Shown here: positions 1 to 4,879 of the stretch, in pieces
Position numbering within the stretch: the first letter of the stretch is position 1
Layout: each line of letters begins with the position of its first letter
Origin: Candidatus Latescibacteria bacterium 4484_107
Lineage (GTDB): Bacteria > Latescibacterota > 4484-107
Assembly (NCBI GenBank): GCA_002059205.1
Contig: MVCQ01000173.1
Span: 1 to 5,167, forward strand
Reading direction: 5' to 3'
DNA: 5,167 nucleotides
The notes under the pieces: generated by a model
What the model saw: the letters and a program-made list of their open reading frames with translations, nothing else
What the model was told of the DNA's origin: nothing
Databases searched by the model: none
Made by a program: the position numbers and the translations under genes

Positions 1-65
1 CTCAACCTTAACCAGGCTTCTCTTTGCGATCTCTGCGGTCTCAGCGCCCTCTGCGGTAAAACAAC
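1..65. repeat. ACCGCAGAG-type repeat arm downstream of lptA
   Basis: Directly after the lptA stop, the plus strand shows degenerate CTCTGCGG / CTCAGCG units ending in CTCTGCGGTAAAA (49-61), identical over 13 bases to the right arm of the 4071-4155 element. The matching left arm is not visible and may lie beyond position 1. No gene is seen in this stretch. Confidence 0.75.
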
Positions 66-1418
66 CTACTCAGACGCAAAATAGTACGTGCCCAGAACGC
101 CTCCCTCGATGCGCACGCGTGTTATACTGCCCCCGTCGAAAAAAAGCACAATGCGGTCGCCGGTGGCGTCGTTTTCAGCAGGTTGCTTTTTTTCGCCTTG
201 GGAGGTGCGATAGTGGCTGATCGCGTTCCCGGACACAACCATCTCCTCCAGTTTTTCCGCTTTCAGTTTCATCGTGATGCTGCGGCCCTTCAGGAAACTT
301 TTATCCGGCGTTTCCGCGCCCGAAGCATCCAACGTCGTGGTGGTGGCCCGGGCCTCGCCGAATACCGCCACCTCGACAGGCACGTCGTCCTTCAGGGTAA
401 GTTCAATCGTGTCCCCGATCAACTCGTTTTTGCGCAGGACATCATTCTTCTCCGGATCGCCCGTCCGCTGAACCGCCCTGGGGCCTATTCTGAGCAGCGC
501 TTTCCCCTCCTGCTGGAAATAGGCCGCGCTGTCGCAAAAAGCCTCCAACCGATCCTTGACGAGGTGCACGTTCCCGACAGCCACCGTCTTATTTTCCTCC
601 GTATGGACCGCCATCGTATCCGCCGTTATGGTAATGGAACCCTCGCCGGACGCGTCTCGCCGGATCACTTTCGGAGACCCGGTGGCGATGCCGAATTTCG
701 CGCGTTCGTCGTACTCGATGCGACCGCCCGTGAGGATCAGCCGATTCTCCTTGTCCACCAGTTCGACGCGCCCCTCCGCGACGATCGTTTTTCCCTCCCG
801 TCGCGTTCTAAGTTGTTCAGCCTTCAAGGTCTGCTTGCCGTACGTGGCGACGACATGCTCCTGCGCTGCGAGTTCTTTGGAAGGAACGAGGTAAGTCATC
901 CGATTCGAGGTGATCCTGCCCAGGGAATCTTCCACGGAGACGTGCCCCCAAAGCGCCACCTTCTCGTCAACCTGAAAATAGGTGGCCTCGTCCGCATAGA
1001 GCGATCTCCCGCTGGACGAATCCACTGCGGACACATGTCCCCGAAGGAGCACCTTTTTTTCGGATTGCACGTACGTGGCTTCGTCCGCATGCAGGATCGT
1101 TCCGCCATGCGCGACAATCACGTTTCCCTTATACGTTTTGACGAGGTGCTCTCCGATGCGCGCCCCCTCCGTGACATCCGCGGAGAAGCGGATTTCCTCC
1201 TTCGATTGCGGATTGGGGATTGCGGCTTGCGGATTGCCGGCTTCGGAGGGTCCGTCGGGCATTCCGAAAACGTTCCCGATCAGCAGGAACAGAATAGTCA
1301 GACAAAGGCAATTGGACACGGAGGAACACGGAGGAACACGGATAAAAACATGGGAAAAACCAGGTCTGTCCGCGTCCGTGCGTGTTCTGTAAGGAATTCT
1401 ACTTAGCTCGTTTTTCAT
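66..1418 (-). CDS. lptA: Long LptA/OstA-type LPS transport protein with repeated modules
   Basis: This is a secreted periplasmic protein with stacked OstA/LptA-like beta-strand repeats, the fold that forms the hydrophobic groove carrying LPS from LptC to LptD. At up to 450 residues it is more than twice the usual LptA length (about 185 in E. coli). It has no sign of an LptD beta-barrel. A hydrophobic segment (about residues 37-51) forms the signal peptide core. The mature part has repeated strand pairs such as YKGNVIVAHGGTILHADEATY (97-117, key G98 and D112), VAEGRVELVDKENRLILTGGRI, VAVGNVHLVKDRLEAFCDSA and VSGNAISHY. Residues 109-138 and 140-168 are a near duplicate (LHADEATY / LYADEATY, then GHVS in each). 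The n-region (about 11-35) is coded by an ACACGGAGG repeat element, and a linker (61-72) by a GCAATCC heptamer array. The start is uncertain: ATG 1418 gives a long basic n-region, while GTG 1319 would begin just before the hydrophobic core but has no ribosome site. It could be named OstA-like rather than strict LptA. Confidence 0.8.
   Translation of the reverse strand: MKNELSRIPYRTRTDADRPGFSHVFIRVPPCSSVSNCLCLTILFLLIGNVFGMPDGPSEAGNPQAAIPNPQSKEEIRFSADVTEGARIGEHLVKTYKGNVIVAHGGTILHADEATYVQSEKKVLLRGHVSAVDSSSGRSLYADEATYFQVDEKVALWGHVSVEDSLGRITSNRMTYLVPSKELAAQEHVVATYGKQTLKAEQLRTRREGKTIVAEGRVELVDKENRLILTGGRIEYDERAKFGIATGSPKVIRRDASGEGSITITADTMAVHTEENKTVAVGNVHLVKDRLEAFCDSAAYFQQEGKALLRIGPRAVQRTGDPEKNDVLRKNELIGDTIELTLKDDVPVEVAVFGEARATTTTLDASGAETPDKSFLKGRSITMKLKAEKLEEMVVSGNAISHYRTSQGEKKQPAENDATGDRIVLFFDGGSITRVRIEGGVLGTYYFASE
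1204..1238. repeat. Heptamer array GATTGCG, five units, inside lptA
   Basis: Five gapless 7-bp units on the plus strand: GATTGCG, GATTGGG, GATTGCG, GCTTGCG and GATTGCC. Read on the minus strand they encode a Pro/Gln/Asn-rich linker (NPQAAIPNPQS, residues 62-72) between the signal peptide and the first OstA-like module. Ideal copies would give the same circular heptapeptide A-I-R-N-P-Q-S in all three frames of that strand. Confidence 0.85.
1316..1387. repeat. ACACGGAGG inverted-arm element inside the lptA 5' end
   Basis: ACACGGAGGA units (ACACGG at 1316, 1326 and 1338) face CGTCCGTGCGTGTTC (1373-1387) in the opposite sense. GAACACG (1324-1330) pairs with CGTGTTC (1381-1387). The arms are less regular than in the other elements. 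The element encodes the n-region of the signal sequence of the LptA-type protein and is open in that frame. Its ACACGG unit resembles the one in the 4775-4879 element. Confidence 0.7.
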
Positions 1419-1503
1419 CTTTTACTCAGGGGAAGCGGCTCGGCGACCGCTACGTGCCTTGCAGTGAAGCTACGAGTTTTTCACTTAGCTCAACCTCCGG
1501 AAT
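1419..1503 (-). other. Gap between palindromic element and lptA start, no gene seen
   Basis: No coding sequence, tRNA or clear promoter is seen here. Two short words recur in swapped order on either side: ACTTAGCTC (1401-1409 and 1483-1491) and TTTTTCA (1411-1417 and 1477-1483). One copy of each falls on the start region of the LptA-type gene, which hints at a small local duplication. The ribosome site for the ATG at 1418 is weak (only GAG near CCTGAGTAAAAG). Confidence 0.4.
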
Positions 1504-1613
1504 CACTGATCTCACTGATATGCACTGATAGCACTGATCCTGTCCCCACCTCCTCCGGTGGGGATGGGGTGGCGGGATCAGTGTTATCAGTGGGGTCATC
1601 AGTGTCATCAGTG
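1504..1613. repeat. Palindromic element: four CACTGAT and four inverted ATCAGTG
   Basis: This element lies between lptC and the LptA-type gene. Four CACTGAT units start at 1504, 1513, 1523 and 1532. Four exact complements (ATCAGTG) start at 1577, 1586, 1598 and 1607. The inner pair extends to a perfect 9-bp stem, CACTGATCC (1532-1540) with GGATCAGTG (1575-1583). Inside it sits another stem, CCCCACC-TCCTCC-GGTGGGG (1544-1563). Reading outward, the spacings are nearly mirrored (9, 10, 9 and 9, 12, 9), so a long cruciform or RNA hairpin is possible. In the transcript it would stand between the lptC stop and the next start. No U-tract follows on the minus strand. Confidence 0.88.
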
Positions 1614-1649
1614 GTTCTGGGCGTCTAAGTGCAAAACGCGCAGGAAGAT

Positions 1650-2258
1650 TCATTTCTTGCTCTGTGGAAGCTTCTCGAAGCGTTCCTCGGAATGGCCGGT
1701 CACTTCGCGCATCGTCCAATGGGAAAATCCGGCATCCGCCTCTAAGCCCACGCCCGTCTCCGTGCCCTGATCCGTGGCGAGGGTGACCTCCCCCGGAGCC
1801 AAAATCTTCTGACGGGCATGCTCCCATCGGATGTGTTCGGTCATCAGTCGCATCCCGTCGTCCGAGACAATCACCACATCCCCGGAGGCTTCGAGGTCCT
1901 TGGTCTTCTGATGCACCTCGCCCTCACGAGCGGTAAGTTGCGAGGTGTGTTCTCCCTGTTCGTCGAAAAAATCCACCTTCATCCCTTCGTCTATTTTGGC
2001 GATCTCCTCGGCCTCGAACTGCTGAAGATGCCCCGCATGAATGATACACCGGACGATCCCCTCTTCCGACAATATGATCTTCGAGTTCCACGACTCCTGA
2101 TCGGGCAACTCCTCCGTTTTTGCGACAGGAGCATCTTGATCCTCCGTCGTGGTGCAAGCCGACGTAAGGAGCAAAAAACAATGAACAATGAACAATGAGC
2201 AATGAGCAATGCCCTTCCAGCATCGGAGTGGTCGCATGCGAACTCGTTTATTTTTCAT
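1650..2258 (-). CDS. lptC: LptC-type LPS export lipoprotein
   Basis: LptC family proteins (DUF1239) form the inner-membrane end of the periplasmic bridge that takes LPS from the LptBFG transporter and hands it to LptA. The 202 residues begin with a basic n-region (KNKRVRMR), a hydrophobic core (about 17-31) and LTSAC, a plausible lipobox with C35 as the lipidated residue. T at -3 is not the favoured residue, so a plain membrane anchor remains possible. The LptC-like part (about 59-187) shows the family pattern: KVDFFDEQGEHTSQLTA, then LEASGDVVIVSDDG, MRLMTEHIRW, KILAPGEVTL and GLEADAGFSHW. The gene lies just upstream of an LptA-type gene, the usual order. The hydrophobic core is encoded by the ATTGTTC heptamer array, so the signal peptide itself is repeat-derived. 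The ATG start is supported by GAGG eight bases upstream. Confidence 0.85.
   Translation of the reverse strand: MKNKRVRMRPLRCWKGIAHCSLFIVHCFLLLTSACTTTEDQDAPVAKTEELPDQESWNSKIILSEEGIVRCIIHAGHLQQFEAEEIAKIDEGMKVDFFDEQGEHTSQLTAREGEVHQKTKDLEASGDVVIVSDDGMRLMTEHIRWEHARQKILAPGEVTLATDQGTETGVGLEADAGFSHWTMREVTGHSEERFEKLPQSKK
2177..2211. repeat. Heptamer array AACAATG, five units, inside the lptC signal peptide
   Basis: Five perfect-phase 7-bp units on the plus strand: AACAATG three times, then AGCAATG twice. On the minus strand this reads ATTGCTC/ATTGTTC and encodes the AHCSLFIVHC stretch of the LptC signal sequence. Because seven is not a multiple of three, all three minus-strand frames give the same circular heptapeptide I-V-H-C-S-L-F. 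Confidence 0.9.
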
Positions 2259-2310
2259 GGTGCGTTCCTCAATAAAATTTGGGCGACTAATTTAATTTAA
2301 TGAGCAAAGA
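2259..2310 (-). promoter_or_regulatory. AT-rich leader of lptC, possible internal promoter, with RBS
   Basis: The minus strand here reads through an AT-rich stretch (ATTAAATTAAATTAG, then AAATTTTATTG), unlike the GC-rich surroundings. GAGG follows at 2270-2267, eight bases before the lptC ATG at 2258. The ribosome site is convincing. A promoter is only suggested by composition and by the hairpin just upstream; no clear -35/-10 pair is seen. Confidence 0.35.
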
Positions 2311-2316
2311 ACGATG

Positions 2317-2347
2317 CCCCCACCGAATTGAGGCGGCGGGGTGGGGG
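2317..2347. terminator. GC-rich hairpin between acyltransferase gene and lptC
   Basis: CCCCCACC (2317-2324) and GGTGGGGG (2340-2347) form a perfect 8-bp stem with a 15-base loop, starting 12 bases after the acyltransferase stop. On the minus strand the stem is followed by CATCGTTCTTTG, not a clean U-run. It is therefore a weak terminator or processing hairpin at best. The plus-strand side is T-rich, but no gene there needs it. Confidence 0.35.
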
Positions 2348-2353
2348 TCTTTC

Positions 2354-2381
2354 CATTTTTCATTTTTCAGTTTTCACTTTC
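2354..2381. repeat. Heptamer array CATTTTT, four units
   Basis: Four adjacent 7-bp units on the plus strand read CATTTTT, CATTTTT, CAGTTTT and CACTTTC. They cover the last codons and the TGA stop (2360-2362) of the acyltransferase gene. Unit length and position at a gene end match the other heptamer arrays, though the sequence differs. Confidence 0.75.
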
Positions 2382-3286
2382 ATTGCCTTCGTCTTCCACC
2401 GCCGGTGCATCCAAACCCATTGGGCGGGATGTTCCCGGATAAAGTCCTCTATGATTTTCGAGCAGTGCGCCGTGTTGATGCGTCGGTCCTCGGTTTCATC
2501 CCCGGTTCGGATCAGTTCGATTGGGGGACGTACGATGAAATGATGGGTATCGTCCTGCTCCCGGTGAATGGCGATCGGGACGATAGGCGCTCCGAGTTTC
2601 AGGGACAGAGTGACGGGGCCTGTCGGAGTGAAAGCCGGCCGGCCGAAGAAGTCCACGAACGCGCCCTCGACCTTCGTATCCTGATCAATAAGAAAGGCGA
2701 CAAATTTCCCCCGGTGCAGGGCGCGAAGAATTTCACGAGTCGCTTTGCCCCGCGCGATGTTTCTCAGACCGAACCGCTCCCGGTGGGATACAAGCAGACG
2801 ATCCAACCTCGTATTATTCAGGCTCTTGCCCACGACGCTGACGGGATAGCCCTTCATCGCCAGATACGCTCCGAGCAATTCCCAGTTCCCGATGTGTCCG
2901 CTCAGAAGGAGCACGCCCTTGCCTTCCTCCCGCGCTCGATCCAGATGTTCCAGCCCTTCGGCGGACACGATCCGATCCAACTCCGCCTTCGTACTCGATC
3001 CCATCCGCATCAGATCTACGGCGTTTTTGCCGAGATGGACGAAGACCGCTCTGGAAAGCCGAACGATCGTGCGCGGCGAACGATCGGGAAAAGTGATGGA
3101 AAGGTGTTTTTGGACCTTCGCTCGTTCCTTTGAGAAAAGATGAAAAGCCGCACTCCCCAATGCCTCTCCGAAGCGCAACGCGGTTCTTCTCGACATCCTG
3201 CGGACGGAGGCGAACAGGATGAGCACGAGCCAGTACACAAAAGTATGCTTAATAGTCTTAGAGGGTCTTCTTCTTCTTCTTTTCAT
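2360..3286 (-). CDS. lpxL: LpxL/LpxM-family lipid A (Kdo2-lipid IVA) acyltransferase
   Basis: This is a membrane-anchored acyltransferase of the Lip_A_acyltrans family, which adds the late secondary acyl chains to lipid A on the inner face of the inner membrane. The 308 residues match the family length. A basic N-terminus (five arginines, residues 3-7) leads into one membrane segment (about 15-28). Then come LLSGHIGNWE with the catalytic H131 and E136 (HxxxxE), FLIDQDTKVEGAFVDFFG (198-215), TPTGPVTLSLKLGAPIVPI (220-238) and HPAQWVWMHRRWK (286-298), all typical. The ATG start has AGGGG five bases upstream. The arginines are coded by five AGA codons in a row, a small trinucleotide repeat. The last residues (about MKVKTEK) and the TGA stop are coded by the AAAAATG heptamer array, beyond the conserved domain. 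Which acyl position or chain it uses, LpxL- or LpxM-like, cannot be told. Its place before LptC and LptA genes fits LPS assembly. Confidence 0.93.
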   Translation of the reverse strand: MKRRRRRPSKTIKHTFVYWLVLILFASVRRMSRRTALRFGEALGSAAFHLFSKERAKVQKHLSITFPDRSPRTIVRLSRAVFVHLGKNAVDLMRMGSSTKAELDRIVSAEGLEHLDRAREEGKGVLLLSGHIGNWELLGAYLAMKGYPVSVVGKSLNNTRLDRLLVSHRERFGLRNIARGKATREILRALHRGKFVAFLIDQDTKVEGAFVDFFGRPAFTPTGPVTLSLKLGAPIVPIAIHREQDDTHHFIVRPPIELIRTGDETEDRRINTAHCSKIIEDFIREHPAQWVWMHRRWKTKAMKVKTEK

Positions 3287-3325
3287 GCCGCCCCTTAGGA
3301 AACGAATCCTTGGAACGTGGTGGAA

Positions 3326-3360
3326 GTTTCCCGCTTCCCGTTTTACGTTTTACCTTTCAC
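3326..3360. repeat. Heptamer array GTTTTAC/GTTTCCC, five units
   Basis: Five 7-bp units follow without a gap: GTTTCCC, GCTTCCC, GTTTTAC, GTTTTAC and CTTTCAC (plus strand). The array straddles the end of lipB and encodes its last residues (VKGKT) and its TAA stop. It resembles in form the short tandemly repeated heptanucleotides (STRR) known from cyanobacteria; whether they are related is not known. Confidence 0.8.
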
Positions 3361-4038
3361 ACCGACATTCGCGCTTTCCCAAACGCCCCTTCTATCCAGC
3401 ACCTCCTCAACATGCACCACCACCCGCTCCATCACCTCATCCAGTTCGATCCGGCGGCCGAGCAGTTTCTCGATGGAGGTCACGCCCGTATCGGACAGCC
3501 CGCACGGAACGATCCCCTCGAAATAGGACAGATCGGTGTGCACGTTCAGCGCAAAGCCGTGCATCGTCACCCAGCGCCTGACCTCAAGACCTATGGCGGC
3601 CACTTTGTCCTGGCCCACCCATGCGCCGGTTATACCCTCCCTCCTCGAGGCGGACAGCCCATAGTCTCCGAGTGTTCGGATGAGGATTTCTTCGATGTCC
3701 CGGAAGAAACGGTGAAGGTCCGGATAGAGCGCTTTAAGGTCCACGATGAAGTAGCCGACGAGTTGTCCGGGGCCGTGAAACGTGATGTCCCCTCCCCGAT
3801 CCACGTGACGAAATGCGATCCCTTTCTCTTTCAACTCCTGCTCGTGGAAAAGAAGGTGCTCGAATTGTCCGCCTCTTCCCAGCGTATATACGGGCGGATG
3901 CTGGACGAACAGGAGCGTATCCGGAATACCGCCCGCGATGCGCTTTCTCTGAAGGGTTTTCTGAAGCTCCCAGGCATCATCGTAATCCATCATCCCGAGG
4001 GTGCGGATGATGCATGGCGGAGTCGGCGTTTCGTTCAT
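3343..4038 (-). CDS. lipB: Octanoyltransferase LipB (lipoyl(octanoyl) transferase)
   Basis: LipB moves octanoate from octanoyl-ACP to the lipoyl-domain lysine of E2 subunits and GcvH, in the cytoplasm. It acts one step before LipA. The 231-residue product has the usual family length. Visible hallmarks are LLFVQHPPVYTLGRGG (residues 42-57), the signature RGGDITFHGPGQ (81-92), DKVAAIGLEVRRW with the catalytic lysine K145, TMHGFALNV (158-166) and IVPCGLSD with the catalytic cysteine C179. All key residues are present, in contrast to the adjacent lipA. The start at 4038 is preferred because homology begins a few residues later and an AGGA lies eight bases upstream. The frame stays open further up to an ATG at 4173 that overlaps the lipA stop, but those 45 extra codons run through the repeat element. 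The final codons and the TAA stop (3343-3345) lie in the GTAAAAC heptamer array. Confidence 0.96.
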   Translation of the reverse strand: MNETPTPPCIIRTLGMMDYDDAWELQKTLQRKRIAGGIPDTLLFVQHPPVYTLGRGGQFEHLLFHEQELKEKGIAFRHVDRGGDITFHGPGQLVGYFIVDLKALYPDLHRFFRDIEEILIRTLGDYGLSASRREGITGAWVGQDKVAAIGLEVRRWVTMHGFALNVHTDLSYFEGIVPCGLSDTGVTSIEKLLGRRIELDEVMERVVVHVEEVLDRRGVWESANVGVKGKT

Positions 4039-4070
4039 CAAAGCTGTCCTGTCTGTTTTACCAGAGGTTA

Positions 4071-4155
4071 TTTTACCGCGGAGGTCGCTGAGAACGCGGA
4101 GAAAAACAAAGCAACTGGGGGGGGCTCTGCGCACTCCGCGTGCTCTGCGGTAAAA
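4071..4155. repeat. 85-bp inverted-arm element of the ACCGCAGAG type
   Basis: This element occupies most of the lipA-lipB gap. Its ends are a perfect 9-bp inverted pair, TTTTACCGC (4071-4079) and GCGGTAAAA (4147-4155). The arms continue as degenerate GCGGAG/GCAGAG units: GCGGAGGTCGCTGAG and ACGCGGAG on the left, and CTCTGCG, CTCCGCG and CTCTGCGG on the right. The centre contains a run of eight G (4117-4124). The last 13 bases of the right arm (CTCTGCGGTAAAA) recur exactly at 49-61, so this is a dispersed family. Such an arm pair could fold in DNA or in the lipA-lipB transcript; no function can be assigned. Confidence 0.85.
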
Positions 4156-4169
4156 TCTTTGCAAAGGTT

Positions 4170-4757
4170 TCATTCATTCACGCACGATTCGTACATCCCC
4201 TCCGCCTGATAGGAACTCCGGGGTTGGAGATATTGGCCGATCACCAACAGATCGCAGCCCGCGTCCCGCAGATCCCGCATCGCCGAACGCACTTCCTCCT
4301 CCCGTTCTCCGAGTCCGAGCATCAGGCCCGATTTCGTGATAATGTTCCCATCGAGGCGTTTCAAGGTGCGCAGAACTTTTATAGATCGTTCGTAATCCGC
4401 GCCGGGGCGAACGCTCCGGTAAAGTCGGGGCACGGTCTCTATATTGTGCCCCACCACTTCGGGAGCGCATTCGAGAAGCGTGGCCAGCGCCCGTTGGTCG
4501 CCCTCAAAATCGGGGATCAACACTTCGACCCGGATGGTCGGACGACGCTCCCGAATCGTCTGCACCGTGCGGACGAAATGTCCCGCCCCGCCGTCTTCGA
4601 GGTCATCGCGCGTCACGGACGTCAGCACCACGTATTCCAACTCCATCCGTGCGACGGCCTCGGCCACACCCTTGCGCAATCGGCCGTCGGGAGCACGCAC
4701 GGTCACTCGCAGCCAGGGCGGTTTTCTATCGGAACGCAGGGCATAGTCGGGATTCAA
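4170..4757 (-). CDS. lipA: Lipoyl synthase LipA lacking both Fe-S cluster motifs
   Basis: LipA is a radical-SAM enzyme that inserts two sulfur atoms into protein-bound octanoyl groups. Assignment rests on RKPPWLRV (residues 11-18), YVVLTSVTRDDLEDGGA (42-58), HNIETVPRLY (104-113), VRPGADY (116-122), TKSGLMLGLGE (141-151), IGQYLQP (173-179) and RSSYQAE (180-186), all family hallmarks in the right order. The product is about 195 residues against roughly 290-320 for the family. From my memory of the E. coli protein, about 63 residues are missing between residues 20 and 31. They would hold the auxiliary-cluster cysteines (CxxxxCxxxxxC) and the radical-SAM CxxxCxxC motif. About 37 more are missing between P179 and R180. 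The only cysteines left (C97, C168, C192) are not ligands. There is no stop or frameshift. The start is taken as TTG at 4757 because of the AAGGAG site. Its TGA stop overlaps an ATG (ATGA, 4173-4170). It could be a degraded gene, an assembly error or a repurposed protein; normal catalysis is not plausible. Confidence 0.9.
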   Translation of the reverse strand: MNPDYALRSDRKPPWLRVTVRAPDGRLRKGVAEAVARMELEYVVLTSVTRDDLEDGGAGHFVRTVQTIRERRPTIRVEVLIPDFEGDQRALATLLECAPEVVGHNIETVPRLYRSVRPGADYERSIKVLRTLKRLDGNIITKSGLMLGLGEREEEVRSAMRDLRDAGCDLLVIGQYLQPRSSYQAEGMYESCVNE

Positions 4758-4763
4758 GCGAAA

Positions 4764-4769
4764 CTCCTT
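4764..4769 (-). promoter_or_regulatory. Ribosome binding site that decides the lipA start
   Basis: On the minus strand, AAGGAG is followed by six bases (TTTCGC) and then TTG at 4757-4755. This strong Shine-Dalgarno match at ideal spacing favours the TTG start. The GTG at 4778 lies upstream of it, inside the neighbouring repeat, and has no ribosome site of its own. Confidence 0.65.
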
Positions 4770-4774
4770 TTTCT

Positions 4775-4879
4775 CCACGGAATTTCACGGAAGTACACAG
4801 AGATGCTCTGTTTTTGGATTTTTCCGTATTTTTCCGTATTTTTCCGTGTTTTTCCGTGTTTATCCGTGTTTATCCGTGG
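4775..4879. repeat. Inverted-arm element built of 10-bp CCGTGTTTTT-type units
   Basis: This element fills the lpdA-lipA gap. On the plus strand, six in-phase 10-bp units occupy 4821-4880: four TTTCCGTRTT, one TATCCGTGTT and one TATCCGTGGT. The opposite end (4775-4793) carries CCACGGA and CACGGA units in the reverse orientation, so the element is bounded by CCACGGA (4775-4781) and TCCGTGG (4873-4879). A short stem, ACAGAG-ATG-CTCTGT, lies at 4797-4811. The element provides the lpdA stop codon at one end. At the other end it provides the GTG GAG AAA stretch just upstream of lipA. Its function is unknown. Its form resembles the other inverted-arm elements in this window. Confidence 0.85.

Noticed and set aside
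183..1406. A long open frame on the plus strand, opposite the LptA-type gene
   Set aside because: Its translation has no recognisable domain and is rich in Arg, His and Pro, as expected from the antisense of a GC-rich gene. The minus-strand frame shows clear OstA-like repeats.
1504..1613. CRISPR array made of CACTGAT repeats
   Set aside because: Repeat units are only 7 bp, spacers are 2-5 bp, and half the units are inverted. No cas gene is present.
3262..3286. Five AGA codons in a row at the acyltransferase start as a phase-variation tract
   Set aside because: Units are 3 bp, so length changes would keep the frame. A basic N-terminus before the membrane segment is normal for this family.
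4170..4757. A LipS1 or LipS2 type split lipoyl synthase instead of a shortened LipA
   Set aside because: Each of those proteins keeps a CxxxCxxC motif, and this sequence follows LipA hallmarks in order. It is a LipA with gaps, not a different family.
4668..4757. The missing LipA cysteine segment hidden in another frame by a frameshift
   Set aside because: Only about 30 bases separate the flanking conserved blocks, far too few to encode the missing 63 or so residues in any frame.
4797..4815. Plus-strand intrinsic terminator (ACAGAG-ATG-CTCTGT then TTTTT)
   Set aside because: The stem is only six pairs with a three-base loop, and no plus-strand gene would use it. It is part of the repeat element.
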